64,000 bases of DNA from Atherinomorus stipes (GCA_023101725.1 JALJCO010008658.1:116461-180460), one strand, 5' to 3'. Counted from the stretch's first letter, positions 9,601-23,293 are shown. The notes: generated from the sequence alone by a model not told the origin. Numbers and translations: made by a program.

Positions 9601-11783
9601 GGGCCCATTTAATAATTTTATGTGTTTGGAAGAAGAGAAAATGTTAAAAAAAATGGAATGAATAATGGGGATGGAAAAAATTATGGAAAAGATAATTGTA
9701 TATGGGGAAATTGGGAAATTGTGAAAAAGGGGGGGGGGGGGGAAGAAAATAAAGGAGACAAAAAAGGATGGATCAGACGGTATTTGATAGGGTGAGGGAT
9801 GGGGGGAGGGGAACCGAAGGGAGGGGGGGAACGGCGGCCCGGCTGCAAGAGAAGAGAAAATGGGAGCATGGAGAGAAGGGGGGAGGGAGGGAAGGGAAAT
9901 ATGAAGGGGGAAAGGGGGGGAAAAGAAGAGAAGAAAAAGGGCAGGGTGAAGGAAGAGGAGTGGAAAAGTGCCTCTGAGCCCTTAGGAGTTGGGGTGCGAG
10001 CGCAGCAAAAGAAGGGAGCCCAAGCCCGGAAACACCCAACGCCACCCCGAGAAAGAAACCCAGGGGGAGGAGGAGGTAAAACCATAGGGAGAGAAAAAAA
10101 GGGGAGAAAGTAAATTAACGAATGGATGGATTAATGAGGTGAAGAAACAAAGGAAAAGGATGGGTGAATGGTCAGTAGAAAAACAGAAATGAAATAGAGG
10201 AGGGAATCAAGAAAAAGAAAATGATAGAAAATGAAAGGCAAAACAGCAAGAATGTTCTCAAAGTTACTGGTAACGCGGTAAGCTGATGGAAAAAAATAAA
10301 AGAAAGCGGAAATGATGTAATGAAGGGAAAAAGGGAATGAAAATATGAACATATAACAAAGGAGGGAAAAGGAGTAAGTCCATATGAAAAGAGAAAAATA
10401 TGAAATGATACCAAAAGAAATGTTAAGATTATAAGATAAATGTAAAAAGATTAATTTAAATTATTTAATTATAGGGAGATCTTTATGAAAGAAAGAAAAA
10501 AAGAAACGAAAAGGATGCAAAATGACATAATAAATAAAAATAACTACAATAATAAAGAAATAAAAAAGTAATTAGAGAAAAAAAAGAAAATAAAAAAAAA
10601 AAATGAGGGGAATAGGAAAAAAAAAAAATAAATAACGAAATGTAAAGAGATAAAGATTCATCTTAAATGTTTTTACTGTTGAGGTAAATATGGGGGGGAG
10701 AAAAAAGAAAGGATTATCTTTTAATATCTTTTTATATCTTATTATTAAAGATAATAAGATATCAAACACTTTTTCAGCAAAACAAGAAGTGGTTTGATTG
10801 ACTGTTTTATTCAGTCATCAGAGATCATTAGTTTAATTTCATGCATGACTGCAGACTTTTTTATTTATAGTTTTATGTCTGCTAATTAAACTTTACGAAG
10901 CTTTTTCATGGTTGACAAGAAATCACAGAGGAAGCAGTGATTTGAGTTGTTTTTGATGATGACATTTCTCTTTATTAAAAAGTCAGTGGCATCTACTTTT
11001 GATGGGATTGCATCACCTCCCTTTCATCTTTAGACATTAAAGCAGATTGAAGGGGTTGCCTCAACAACCATCATAACACTTCGCATTAAAAGCCATACTT
11101 ACTCATTACCTCACACTCTTCAGCACGTCCTTTTTTCCACGTTTATGTGACACATGGACAGATGTGATGTCAGGACAGGCTACCATGTCAGGCTCAGCCT
11201 GCATTTCAGTCCTTTAATTGACCTTGTTGCCCTCCTACATCAGCTGGTTGATTGTGGGATTCCTGTCTACTCACCCCAGCTTCTCCATTTCAAATGTTAC
11301 CAAAGCTCGGTATCAGGTCTGCTGGTAACGGATCTGTCCTGCTGTAGGAGGGAGGACAAGTCTGCTCTTTCAGTCTCAGACGTTTTCAGGTTAAAGGGAG
11401 GAGTGCAGAACAGAACCATGCTGCCAAGTGTAAATGATGATAAACTGCTTCTATAATTGCAGGTTATCTGCCTGATTGGGCTGCTCCTTACTTCATGATT
11501 TTGAAATGGTTATTTGTATTTCCTCCTCTACCCATCCCTCTGCCATACTCATTCTTTTCTTCTCTTCTCCCTCTCCTTGACTTTCTCTCCCACCATCTTT
11601 GTCTCATATCTCCTTCCATCAGGTTGGTGGTTTGACGCCTGCGGTTTCTCCAATCTGAACGGGATCTACTACACGGTCGGCCACAACATTAGGAAGCTCA
11701 ACGGCATCAAGTGGCACCACTTCAGAGGTCCCAGCTACTCCCTGCACTCCACATCCATGATGGTACGACCCTACGACTTCTAA
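3579..11783 (+). CDS. angpt4: Angiopoietin (angpt4/angpt1 type), 3' part: coiled coil plus fibrinogen-like domain
   Basis: Secreted ligand of the Tie2 (TEK) receptor tyrosine kinase in vessel growth and stability. The window holds seven exons: 3579-3663, 4204-4348, 4432-4544, 5578-5679, 5781-5947, 8141-8274, 11623-11783. They are in consistent phase and encode the last 301 residues. The first two carry coiled coil ([28 protein letters not shown]). The rest form the C-terminal fibrinogen-like domain, with [62 protein letters not shown] and the end MMVRPYDF. N-glycosylation sequons: NRT, NGS, NST. [15 protein letters not shown] and [16 protein letters not shown] resemble ANGPT4, but other stretches resemble ANGPT1; linkage to stk4 favours angpt4. 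The 5' exons are outside the window. Family membership is near certain; the paralogue is not. Confidence 0.93.
3664..4203 (+). other. Short angpt intron splitting the coiled coil
   Basis: 540 bp between LQ and SVV. In mammals I recall one continuous exon of about 233 bp over this segment; here the two exons sum to 230 bp. The 3' end of the intron holds a MITE fragment (about 4103-4187) that reaches within about 16 bp of the acceptor. Confidence 0.7.
4103..4187 (+). repeat. Truncated hAT-like MITE at the splice acceptor
   Basis: Reads ggtggccaagtccagccctc, then ctccaacacacctgaatcaa, the terminal half of the same family as 51570-51771. The second half is missing: exon sequence starts at 4204. 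It may contribute to the branch point or pyrimidine tract of this acceptor. Confidence 0.55.
4204..4348 (+). CDS. angpt4: angpt coding exon, coiled coil part 2
   Basis: 145 bp; acceptor tttttcctcag, donor ACAG|gtacatg, ending in phase 1. Reads [20 protein letters not shown] and on to [14 protein letters not shown], aligning with the end of the family coiled coil (LQKQQLELMDTVHNLVN in human ANGPT1, from memory). Confidence 0.9.
4432..4544 (+). CDS. angpt4: angpt coding exon, linker and start of fibrinogen-like domain
   Basis: 113 bp; acceptor ttttattgaag, donor GTGCAG|gtatca. Encodes a proline-rich linker (PPPRSQVW), then [20 protein letters not shown] and NRTEPVQ. Shorter than the roughly 128-131 bp I recall for the mammalian exon; the linker is the shortened part. 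Contains the first domain cysteine and an NRT sequon. Confidence 0.92.
5578..5679 (+). CDS. angpt4: angpt coding exon, fibrinogen-like domain
   Basis: 102 bp and in phase 0 at both ends, the size I recall for this exon across the family. Acceptor ccccctaag after a C run, donor AAAATG|gtcagt. Encodes [18 protein letters not shown] and then [15 protein letters not shown]. Confidence 0.93.
5781..5947 (+). CDS. angpt4: angpt coding exon, fibrinogen-like domain
   Basis: 167 bp, matching the family exon size I recall. Acceptor ctccctgcag, donor TACAG|gtgaca, ending in phase 2. Encodes [19 protein letters not shown] and on to [17 protein letters not shown]. An NST sequon is present. Confidence 0.93.
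7862..8005 (+). pseudogene. LINE (L2/Rex-like) ORF C-terminal fragment
   Basis: In one frame the sequence reads [20 protein letters not shown], then [12 protein letters not shown], ending in TAA at 8003-8005. This matches the usual C-terminus of fish non-LTR retrotransposon polyproteins (pattern A-P-x-L-W-N-x-L-P, then S-F-K-S-x-L-K-T-x-L-F). Upstream, 7797-7861 continues degraded. It is a dead, 5'-truncated copy in the intron before the 8141 exon. Confidence 0.6.
8141..8274 (+). CDS. angpt4: angpt coding exon, calcium/cysteine loop of the P region
   Basis: 134 bp; acceptor tcctcttacag, donor GGAG|gtaaag. Encodes [15 protein letters not shown] and then [19 protein letters not shown]. The DxDND calcium loop is kept. 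The usual C-x-C-K-C pattern has one more residue (C-N-N-C-K-C), which explains the exon being 3 bp longer than the 131 bp I recall. Confidence 0.93.
8909..8942. repeat. (GT)n microsatellite followed by a G run
   Basis: A GT dinucleotide tract to about 8930, then a run of G, in an angpt intron. Confidence 0.95.
9335..10770. repeat. Extended purine-rich low-complexity block
   Basis: For about 1.4 kb the plus strand is almost all A and G. A G-rich part (9340-10120) with many long G or A runs passes into an A-rich part (10120-10770). Open frames on both strands here are compositional. It could be an expanded homopurine satellite or a poorly resolved gap fill; the abrupt edges and irregular homopolymers suggest the latter. 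No gene is supported. Confidence 0.75.
11623..11783 (+). CDS. angpt4: angpt last coding exon
   Basis: 161 bp from acceptor ccttccatcag to the TAA at 11781-11783. Encodes [16 protein letters not shown], then [16 protein letters not shown] and the terminal MMVRPYDF, the conserved receptor-binding end of angiopoietins. Confidence 0.95.
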
Positions 11784-11885
11784 GAGCGCCCCTCAACTTC
11801 CATGATGGCTCGACCCATGACCTCTAACAGCAATCCTTCAATATGACGATGGTACAATCCTGGCTGATGGCGTTGGTTATAAACA

Positions 11886-11891
11886 AATAAA
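11886..11891 (+). terminator. Candidate proximal polyadenylation signal of angpt
   Basis: AATAAA about 103 nt after the stop codon. Not followed closely by a strong GT-rich element. Distal signals at 13620 and 13865 are alternatives. Confidence 0.3.
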
Positions 11892-14800
11892 AAAAGAACC
11901 CCTTCCCGATGATATCCAACTTGTAACCGTACCCTTGACTGCAGTATTATTTTGGTACAGTCCTGGATCACTGCTGCGTGTAATATGGCGCAGCCCTCAT
12001 GGCAATCATGAGCATTCATTGATCCATTTAAGCCTCAGAGCCTAAAATCCTGTCTGGAACTTCAACGACCCCTGTTGACCCCTCACCCCTCACCCACACG
12101 GGACGGAACAAACAAGGAAAACAAGCTTTCTTGTTTATTCAAGTAAAAATAATAATTTTGATGTGAAGATGGCTGTATCTAAATGAAAGAGTCACAAAAA
12201 CAGACGTAGACTGTAAGCCAGATGTTCCCTTCATGCTCTGGCCAGCCACTGTGATGGGTGGGTATAATGTCAGGGTTCATCTTGAGTTTGAAATGATGTC
12301 CTCCACAAACTTAATTGAAAACTTCCAGAGGTTGTTCCTCTGAATAGTTCCAGTGATGCTGTGTTTTTGCTGAACAGAGATCTTAAAATCATTTCTGAAG
12401 TGCATTGTGAGCCAGTATGAAGATAAAAAGGAATAAAACTGGAAGTGAAAAGGTCTTGATGATGGTGAGGTACCCAGTAGCTGAGTCAGGTACAGTCTGG
12501 AAAGTCAATGAGGTTTTTGACAAACTTTGTGCATTAATGAAGGTATACAGAGAAGAGACAATGTAAGATGCTCCCTGTTTCATTTTGAGAGTCAAAAGAT
12601 GACAAATACAACAGTTGCACATGGTCTGCGTTGCATTGGTCAAAACAGAAATAACTTTAAACAAACAAAACTCTTCGTAGCATACAGACTAAATCTATAT
12701 CTGCTAATGGTTTGTTTGTTGAAAAAGTTGAAAAAAATTATCTGCTGACAAATAGCTAGTAGAAATCATGATCGGTGGGAGCACTGCAGTGTGGAAGGTT
12801 GTGGAATAACGTGTTTCAGATTTCTTTGCATGACTGAGCATGCCACATGCAGTAAAATAAGTTATTTACAACAAGTAAACAGCAGAGCAGTGTGATGCGT
12901 GAAGCATCTTCTAGCAGACACACAAAGGTCATGAGATAAAGGCGGAGCAGAGAGAGAGCTGCTTGTAATGTTGCATCTTCTGTTTCTCCAACAAACAATC
13001 TCTAAGGATCATTCTTATGTCAGTTATAAAATGGCTACAATGGTTCTGTGGACAGTGTTTATATAGAGGCTGACAAGGAAATGTAATCTATGTGCAGGCT
13101 ACAAATGAGAGGAATTCAAGAAGGAATCAAATCATGTACAGTTTGCATCAGTAACTCAGAAAATAAGTCAGATCAGTGTGATGGAAAGCCGAAGCCTTGG
13201 TGGTGCAGAATGACATCAGATGATAACCAGCAGGAGATGACTGATGCTGGGGGACAGCCGGTCCCCTTCATGTGACTTTCATGGACCCAACAACAATGTT
13301 TTATTCTTCAGACTCACACAAATGTGAATCTTTCTGAGATGCAAAAACAGACACATGGACATCTATCAGTGCATCTCCAACTCTTTTTACAGTGCACGGC
13401 ATAAACAAAGGCAAAGACCTTTGTTCACTTTAAATGGAAACTGATGGGCGATGGAGGGGTGGACTTCTAGGAGAGAGTGGGACGCTGAGCACTGGTTTTC
13501 ATGTCATTCAGGAAATAATTGCAAGCAGTCGGGATTTTTTTTTATGGATAACTGATTGCAGTTTTTGTACATGGCACTGCTTACTGGACATTTAAGAAGG
13601 GAAGGAAACAGTGAAACAGAATAAAAACAAACTGAACTGAAAAAAGCAGAAATGCCTTTTTTGTTTTATGTTGAGCAAATTCTGGACAACAAATGAAGAA
13701 AAAACAAGAGAAGCTTTGGATGATGTGATTTTGCAGAGTCCAGATTCTAAAGCAAAGAAATGCTGCTTTGATTATTGTCCTAATCTAAACAGTCTGGTGA
13801 TTTTATTGTTATGTTGTTGTTGGAATGCATTTTATTATGGCCTACAAATCAATACTACAAAGGCAATAAATAAGTTACAGGACATATTCATTGGATTGAG
13901 TGGATTTGTTTGTTGAATTCTTTATCTGAACTGTGTTTTTCTTTCTTTATCTTATGCACACACTTCCTTTTGACATATGAATTTCATATTGTGTTGAAAA
14001 AAATGTGGCAAATGCTTACTGTAGCTGCCAGTACTTACACTGTGTGGCTCCTTTCATGCTTCTTAGTAACACATTAAGCAAATGGTTTCGTGCCTGATAA
14101 ACACCCTGCTGGATTTTGCTAAAATGTAATCTTGTTTCCTAAACAGGACCTCACTGAATGATTGCAAAGATATGGATTTGCACTCAAAATTACAAAGTAA
14201 TGATAAAGGATGTCTTCGTGGGAGTGACTTTACAGCCAAGTGGAAACTTGACTGCAAAGAGGAATGGTTTGGAATTTTTATAGATAAGAAAACAACAAAT
14301 ATATAAAGAATTCACAGCTGCTTAATAGTCTGACATCAATCCATGGTGTATTATAACAAATGGAAACAGAAAGCAGAGCCAAACAAAAAGGTTTTCCAGC
14401 CTCCAGCTTCTTTATCATAGCGCATCTTTCTGCACATCTACATTAATGTCTCTTCTTGCATATTCCCGCATGGCCTTAGAATATTTCCAGTGGATGCATC
14501 TGAAGGGATGTAAGCACTGCTGTCTAATGCTAATATGTCCCAGTGGCCACTTAAACTAATGCAACAAGAAAACACCCTGCAGCTCAGAAAGGATTTTTCC
14601 CACAGAAATTCATTATAAACTCTGACTAAACAGCTGACAGGACATCTCTGGACACAAGTGTTTTTGCTTTTTCTAATAAAATACCTCTTATATTGATGAC
14701 TCTGTGACTTTGTGAGGGACCAAACAGGATCTCCAGTTGTGAGGTAAACCAGGATCAGCAAAGGATAACTTTCTTTTTTCAACCTGGACCTTATTACTGG

Positions 14801-15954
14801 GAGTTTGTACGTGCATTTACTCACCGATAAAATTTCTGCATCACTTTGAGTCCTTCGGAAGATATTACGTTGAGTCGCCTCTCGGTGTGCATCCACTATA
14901 ATGACGGAGACGGGGCAGCCACTATATAAGGCACTATTTGCAGTAAAACTCTTTGATTTTCGCCAATACTTTAACGAGAATGAATGAACGACTACTATTG
15001 TACAGTGAGTCCAGATTTAGCTTTTCGTTAGTTATCAGGGTGTTCTGCGCGCTTCTGTAGTACAGCTGAGAAGAGCAACTCGCTATGCAGGGATAATTTA
15101 ATGTCTAGCATAAAGAAGATTTATTTGGAGAAGTTTGGGGACATAGCTGGACTGGACCCTTAAGAGCTGGATGGATCAGAGTGGGACAGTAATCTAGACC
15201 ACTTACCTCCATCCTCCATGCAGACATGTGGCTAATGCATTGTGAATTATTTAGTCCCACGATCAGTTTGTAACGTGGTAACATTTGTCATTTTGCACTT
15301 TGTGTTAGAGAAGTGTTATTTTGCCTTTTGCACAGTTAACTGTTGTGCTGCTAGTTAAGCTAGTTAAAACATTTGTGAGCCGTCAATAAACACATGTAAG
15401 GCCTTTACTTTAACGGTAAAAAAAAACGTTTTAGTAAACTAAAACTTTTACTTTATGTAACTCTTTATATCTATGATGTCCTTCGATCAAGAGGGTCCCA
15501 AAGAACAACGCATGTGACTTTGGTTCCGACAGCACACTCGTTCTGTCATGGATGCCGAGAGGCTGATAACCTGTGTTCAGGCCCATCCTTGGTAATGTTC
15601 TTCTTTTTGGCTACCAGGACCAAAGTTAAAAAGAAAAGAAAAGAAAAACCTCCTGGACGTTCAACCTGAAGTCCCGCTGGAACTGTTTCTGTCCAGCTGC
15701 AGCTCAGCACCCGCCGAGGAAACCTCCTGCACCCAAACCCAGAGAGAGGAACCGACTGCATCTTCTTCAGGTGTACAGCAGCAGCATAACACATCACAGT
15801 GATGTCATCCACATCCATGATGAGTCCATATATTTTTAAGGGTTAAATACGCGTATTTATAGTCATGGCAGACCATGTTATATACAGGTATGTGTGTTTT
15901 ATTTTATTTTTTTATTGTGTTGTGTTATTACAACCCTAGAAGACTGAAAAATAA

Positions 15955-16145
15955 TAAAGTTTAATTAATAAATCAATTAATGATAAATTAATGCATTCAC
16001 ATTTATCAATTATTAATTCATAATGTATTTATTAATCCATTATTAATTCATAAAGTCATTAATCAGTTTATGAATATTCATTCAATAACATTCACTTATC
16101 AATTAAGAATTGATTAATTAATCATTCATTAATTCTAAACTTTGT
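15955..16145. repeat. AT-rich foldback block
   Basis: Repeated ATTAAT/TTAATT words. The edges (taaagtttaattaataaatc on the left, and a right edge containing taattctaaacttt) are roughly inverted. Probably a degraded MITE or simple AT repeat; no target duplication is evident. Confidence 0.45.
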
Positions 16146-17175
16146 TAAGAATGTTCATGGATCCATAGTAATACAAAATAGAGTAAGGGCATTACAAAGG
16201 GAAAAGGAAGAAAAAGTAAATAAATAAAATCCAATGTCAGAACTTTGCATAAAGGCTGACTAATCCAGCTTAAATCAAGTGAATTAAGTTTGACTTTATT
16301 CATTTGAGTTTAAATTGTTTTGGTTCTAAATAAATAAATGTTGTCCAAATAGTGTTTTTCCCAGTTTGCCCTGGCCATTGAAATTGTAGAGCCATGTAAC
16401 TGCTTATTGTGAAATTTAATTACATTTTTATACTTGTCTTACATGTGATTAAAATGAGATCTGAGGAGCCTCCCATTCATTCTGACAGCAACTGTCTGAA
16501 CTGTGGTCTGACCCAAGATGGCCGCAATGGGGGTGTCTACGTATTAATGTCTATGGCAGCCACCACTGAGCTGACCCATTCGATGTAGATATGAATGATA
16601 CGAACGGCAAATACAGAGCTTACAGGAGAACTTACACAACATCCCTTTAAAGACGTATGTGCACTCTGTGGAGGATGAGACGAGACCAAATGGAGGCTGT
16701 GGTTAGAACTTTCTGGTGTTTGTTTGTGTGGGTAGTATAATCAGTGTCAGTGGAGATGATACCACAGTCATTCCAATCTTTACTTTGAGGATTAACCTGT
16801 TTTTCATCATATAATGCATTCACATTTTTAAGGACCTCTTTAAGACCTCTTCTTGTTTAAACAGTAATAAAACTTTAAAGCAGACTTCCTGGTCAGTTAT
16901 TTGTCTGCAACAAAACCTATCACATTTTATCCCTGAAATATGAATCAAAATTTATCTTGATCTGCGTTATAAAATTAGTGCTTCTGACTTAGACATAGTT
17001 AGCCTAGAGGATGGTGACTACCTAGAAATGATTTTTGATAGGACTTTTGCAATGGCTGAATTCCTGACAAAAGCATGGGATAGGAGGAGGAAACCACTTT
17101 TGTTAATGCAGGTACAAGTGACCGATGATTATTGCACCAGAAGTGTGTATTTTCATGAGTGTTTCCCATTATCAG

Positions 17176-17236
17176 ATTATTATTATTATCATTATTATTA
17201 TTGTTGTTTTTTTTAGTAGTAGTAGTAGTAGTATTT
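17176..17236. repeat. Triplet microsatellites (ATT)n and (TAG)n
   Basis: TTA/ATT repeats run into a T stretch and then a perfect TAG repeat. Confidence 0.85.
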
Positions 17237-17892
17237 TTTCAAGTGTCATTTAACTATTTATTTTGTATCTGTTGTGATTTGGTTAGATGTTTACTTATTT
17301 TTTATTTAGATAATTCTGTTGTTTAGTTAGGATAGGCCTGAATCTGTTTGTGTTATAATGTGATAGTAATGTGTCTGGGATGTGGGATGGGTCCATGTGT
17401 CACAGCCACGAAAATAAACAAATTCATTCATTGTTATAGAAATGAAATGAAAAATACTTTATTAGTACCATAATTCAAATTCAGAATTTCGGAATCAATT
17501 TCAATTTCAGAATGTACATCGAAGTAATTTTACCGTACCTCTCAGATCAATGGATATAAGGTATAAAGATATAGTAAAACCAAAGAAATATTTGAAAGAA
17601 AAATGCTGTTATGCCTCCCCTCTGTGGCCAAATATGCTCCTACAAAGTGAGGACCCTCAGAAAACTTGAAAACCTAGAAACACATGAATGTCTAGCACTG
17701 GCAGTGCTGCTCCTAATAAAATTTTTCAAGGTGCGGAGAAGAAAAAAAATTCTATGCGAAATTTCATAATAAAGATTTGTTTGTTCGTTTTTTTTTTTGT
17801 TGTTGTTGTTGTTTTTGTTTTTTTTTTAAGTGTCATCATCTACCCTCAGTGACATATTTCCGTTTTTTTTTTTTTTGTCCCTTCCTGGGACC

Positions 17893-17961
17893 CATATATA
17901 CTCTTCCGGGTCTGGTGCAAAGCGGCTCAAGTGTGTTTTGTGAAGGTCGTGAGTTGTACCT
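17893..17961 (+). promoter_or_regulatory. cox6c: Candidate cox6c promoter and non-coding first exon
   Basis: An ETS/GABP-type motif CTTCCGG (17903-17909), typical of nuclear genes for respiratory subunits, lies just 3' of a TATATA stretch. A short sequence then ends at the strong donor ACCT|gtgagtaa (17962). The coding exon of cox6c begins 10 bases before the ATG with acceptor ctcacag, so an upstream non-coding exon is required. Human COX6C also has a non-coding exon 1 (from memory). The position is inferred; other starts between 18 and 21 kb cannot be excluded. Confidence 0.45.
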
Positions 17962-19569
17962 GTGAGTAACTTATCTTTCCCATTATGTTATGATCTTATA
18001 TATTGCATTACTCATAAGAAATTTAGCTTTTTTATATCAGTAACTGCATCTTAGTTAGTCAAGTTTCACTAAGATCGTTGTTTTCTCCTCTCATCGTGGT
18101 TTGGTTACCGGTTAGCTTCTATTGACCTAGCCTAGCCTAGCCTAGCATATGTTAGCTCAGCCAGCAGTCAACAGCATCATAACGCTAATTGAAAGCCCGT
18201 TAGCTATTTTGAAGCCTTGTCCAAACATTAATCTTTCTTGTAGAGACTGACTCCTTCAACTAAAAGGACATGGTCACGCAATCGAACAATAGCAAAATAT
18301 GCAGTGTCAGTAGTGTGATAGCAAGCAGCACTTTGACCCCGCTCAGCAAGAGGAAGCACACTAACTTAAATTTGTTTTCATACTGGTACTACGCACTATA
18401 TATTTATCTTATTCTAAAATGGGTTTAATGTGCGTCTCTCAATTCAAAGACAAGTCGCTAATTAAATATGCTACCCAGTTACGGGTCATGCGAAGTTTAT
18501 GCTGACATGACTTGGCAGCTGCACATGATGGCGATCTTCCTTCAGACACAAAATCCCAAGTTTTTACCAACTTAAAAAAAAAAAAAAAAAAAAGAATTAC
18601 TTCATAAAATTGTAAACGAAAGAGGGAAAACATTTTATCTATCATGGAGGGCATCCAAATGTAGGAAGAAGATGATTGAACGGTTTTTGGTGAGCGGCAG
18701 TAAACTGACCTTTAGGGGTGACTCTACTCCCTGTTTGCACTGACTGGTTAAGAGTTTTTTCAAGATTTTGTTTTAATTTTAGTTTATGTTAATCACGTCT
18801 GTAACAAGTTCTGAAACAGTGATTTGATCTCCATTGTTTCTAAGGACAAACTTTGGAAATGTGGAAGGAGCACTTTGTTTTTTGTTTTTTTCATCATTTC
18901 TAATAATATTGGAGACAGATCAGTTTCTGTCAGTATCGGTGAAAGGATTTGGAGCAAAAACTTAAACCTGATGTAGTTACATACTAGAATTTCACTTTTT
19001 TTTTTTTTTTTTTTTTTTATTAAGAAAAATTTGGAAACAAAAGAAAAATCAAGTAAACTAAGTTTGGGTGAAGAGGGCTGGGGCAACCACCAATCAAATC
19101 GTATATTGCCAATTAGAAGGTTGCCAGGCAATTATCCTCTGCCTTTACCCAATTATTCCCTTACATGAGCACCAGAGGTTTGAGGGACACCTGCAGCGCA
19201 CCTGCCATCTTTTATCATAAATTCAGTGGCTTTTTAAAGATGTGGAAAATTGTGCGTGCTTTGGCGGTATTTATAATTTGAACGTGGGTGGATCGATAAT
19301 TCGAGCTTGAGTTCGTGTAGAGTTGGTAGGAGGGTTTGAGAGGAAGAAATGAAAATATTTATTAACACGAGCTGTATTTAAACATGATAATATAGATAAT
19401 GCGAAAGAAAGAAAAGGGAAGTGAAAGTAAAAAGAAAAATAGCTGTGACTGGATTTAATTTCCATTTAAAGAAAAAGAAAAAGGAAAAGGGAATGTAGAA
19501 AGTATAAAAATTGAAAAATAGTGTGACTGGTTTATTTCATTTATCTAAAAATTATTAAAATATGAAATA

Positions 19570-20690
19570 AGTTTAGGAGAAAGTGCTTGCACTCTTGGCA
19601 TCTCCTCACCCAGCTGGTAAAACTGCCACATAGGAGCGGGGAAAGGCATCAGTACGCACGCGCACAGGTGCAGGTGGAGCGCTGCTTCGGCTGCAGGAAT
19701 TCGGCAGGCGGGTGTCGGACGGTCCGACTCGGACCCGGCGGCATGAAACGCCGCTTTAGACTGAGAAAATCTACAATACACTCCTATGCAGTGCTGCACA
19801 TCGCTCGGACCGCTGGAGAGTTTTGATACGCATGCAGAGAATAAGATGCGCCGAGAGCCGCCCTGGAGCCCCCACTGGGCTAAATGGAGGAGACCGGAGC
19901 TGATCCGTCATTTCTAATAACTAATCTATACTTTAAAGTTGTATAAGTGCTCAGTCAGTAGACTGTCCCTTAGTTTAGCGTCTGTTAGCTTTGCAAATGC
20001 AAGTTATCTTTTTTCCGTCCCTGTCTGGTTCAGGCTTGGATCTGACCGGCATCCACCTGTCACCTGTTAGAGCGCATGGGGGGGAGGGGGGAGGGCGCGG
20101 TGCCGGTGAAACGTCTTTTGGTGGTGGTAAGTTTCATATTGGACCACTTTTTCTTGACCCATTGACTAAAGAAATGTGACGTTGCCATCGGGTGTGGGCT
20201 ATTATTAAATTTCATAACTAATAAAACTAATAAACCATATCAGCCAGGCCTTGATCGAGACTTTTATTAATATCTCAGCCGGAGTCGTTCACACCGGTGA
20301 GGCTGACTGAGCGCAGCGTTTTTGTGCACGTCTCTGACTCCGGTTTTTAAGCTGTCAAACAGCACCTCTTTAATCTTTCCCACCTCACAAATGAGGAATT
20401 ATGTCTTGATCCCCCCAAAAGTTTCTTTTTTGGGCAGAATCTCTCCTCTCCACGGTTCAACCTCGCCGGGTGAAGCCTCATTATTATGCATGTTTAAGGG
20501 CGTAATCGTGGGCGTGACATTTAAATGACGATGGACTTCAGCTGTGGAATTTATCAAGACTCTTTTGTTCGTACGACGAGATTGGACCGATACGAACGTT
20601 TTAATAAATCACACGTGGGTCCAATCGTACGACCATTTTTCCGATCAAATGTGCGACCATTTCGACGATCGTTTGATAAATGAGGGCCAG
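19570..20690. repeat. CpG-rich island-like or repeat-derived block in cox6c intron 1
   Basis: Richer in GC and CpG than its surroundings (for example around 19680-19870 and 20040-20110). It ends with a foldback-like segment (20560-20690) in which CGTACGAC and TTGGACC words recur in inverted order, closing with gtttgataaatgagggcc, an ending I associate with dispersed fish repeats. Possibly a non-autonomous element; a second promoter of cox6c is an alternative. I see no coding exon. Confidence 0.35.
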
Positions 20691-21107
20691 TGTGCTTGAA
20701 AAACTGTAGTACTGAAATTCTGTGCTGAGTTCAATTATTAGCTGCATTATAAATACCTGTTTATTGTTGTTGCTTTTAACATTGTTTTAGTTGGTGTTAA
20801 AATTTAAAACACCCTGTTAACGCAATAACTGGTATTTTCATCTGTTTTACCTGGACTCGACCAAAAGACCACGCATTTGCCAGTTCTTGTGTGTGAGAAA
20901 ATATAATGCCCTCAACTAGTTCACAATTTCACAGTCTTTACACATATCAGACTGTGATGACTGAATAGAATAAGATGTTGAGCTTTTGCAAAATGTTATA
21001 TGTATATTTATTTAAAAGTAAAAGAACAGTAAGGAACAAACCTATTGTGATCTTCTATAACTTGATGAGACTGGTCTGTGCATTAATAAGTCTCAATTTC
21101 CTCACAG

Positions 21108-23107
<2,000 letters not shown>

Positions 23108-23293
23108 AGCCACTGTGAGTTTTTCAGCGAAACCATGCTTGCTTGGAAATCATAACATCAGGAGTTGTTGCAAGATACTGCTTGAACTTAAACATTATTA
23201 TTGGCATATTTTATCCATTGATACAACCTGAACTATGTCACAGTGAAAACTGGCTAGCTCCATGAGTAATAAGTTCATATTTCTTTCCTTCAG

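Larger units (their letters stand above)
11784..17899. other. angpt 3' UTR and intergenic spacer
   Basis: After the stop codon, AATAAA occurs at 11886-11891 and again at 13620-13625 and 13865-13870, so the 3' UTR could be about 0.1 or about 2 kb. Beyond that I see no convincing gene. Present are an AT-rich inverted block (15955-16145), triplet repeats near 17176-17236, and a block at 14820-15010 with promoter-like and splice-donor-like motifs on both strands. Confidence 0.5.

Noticed and set aside
9681..10113. Open frames of 90-134 codons on both strands
   Set aside because: Composition-driven frames in the purine-rich block; no start context, no domain, and opposite-strand frames overlap.
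14438..14896. 152-codon minus-strand frame as a complete gene
   Set aside because: No recognisable domain, and a strong donor site interrupts it after codon 24. Only that first part is kept as a weak finding.
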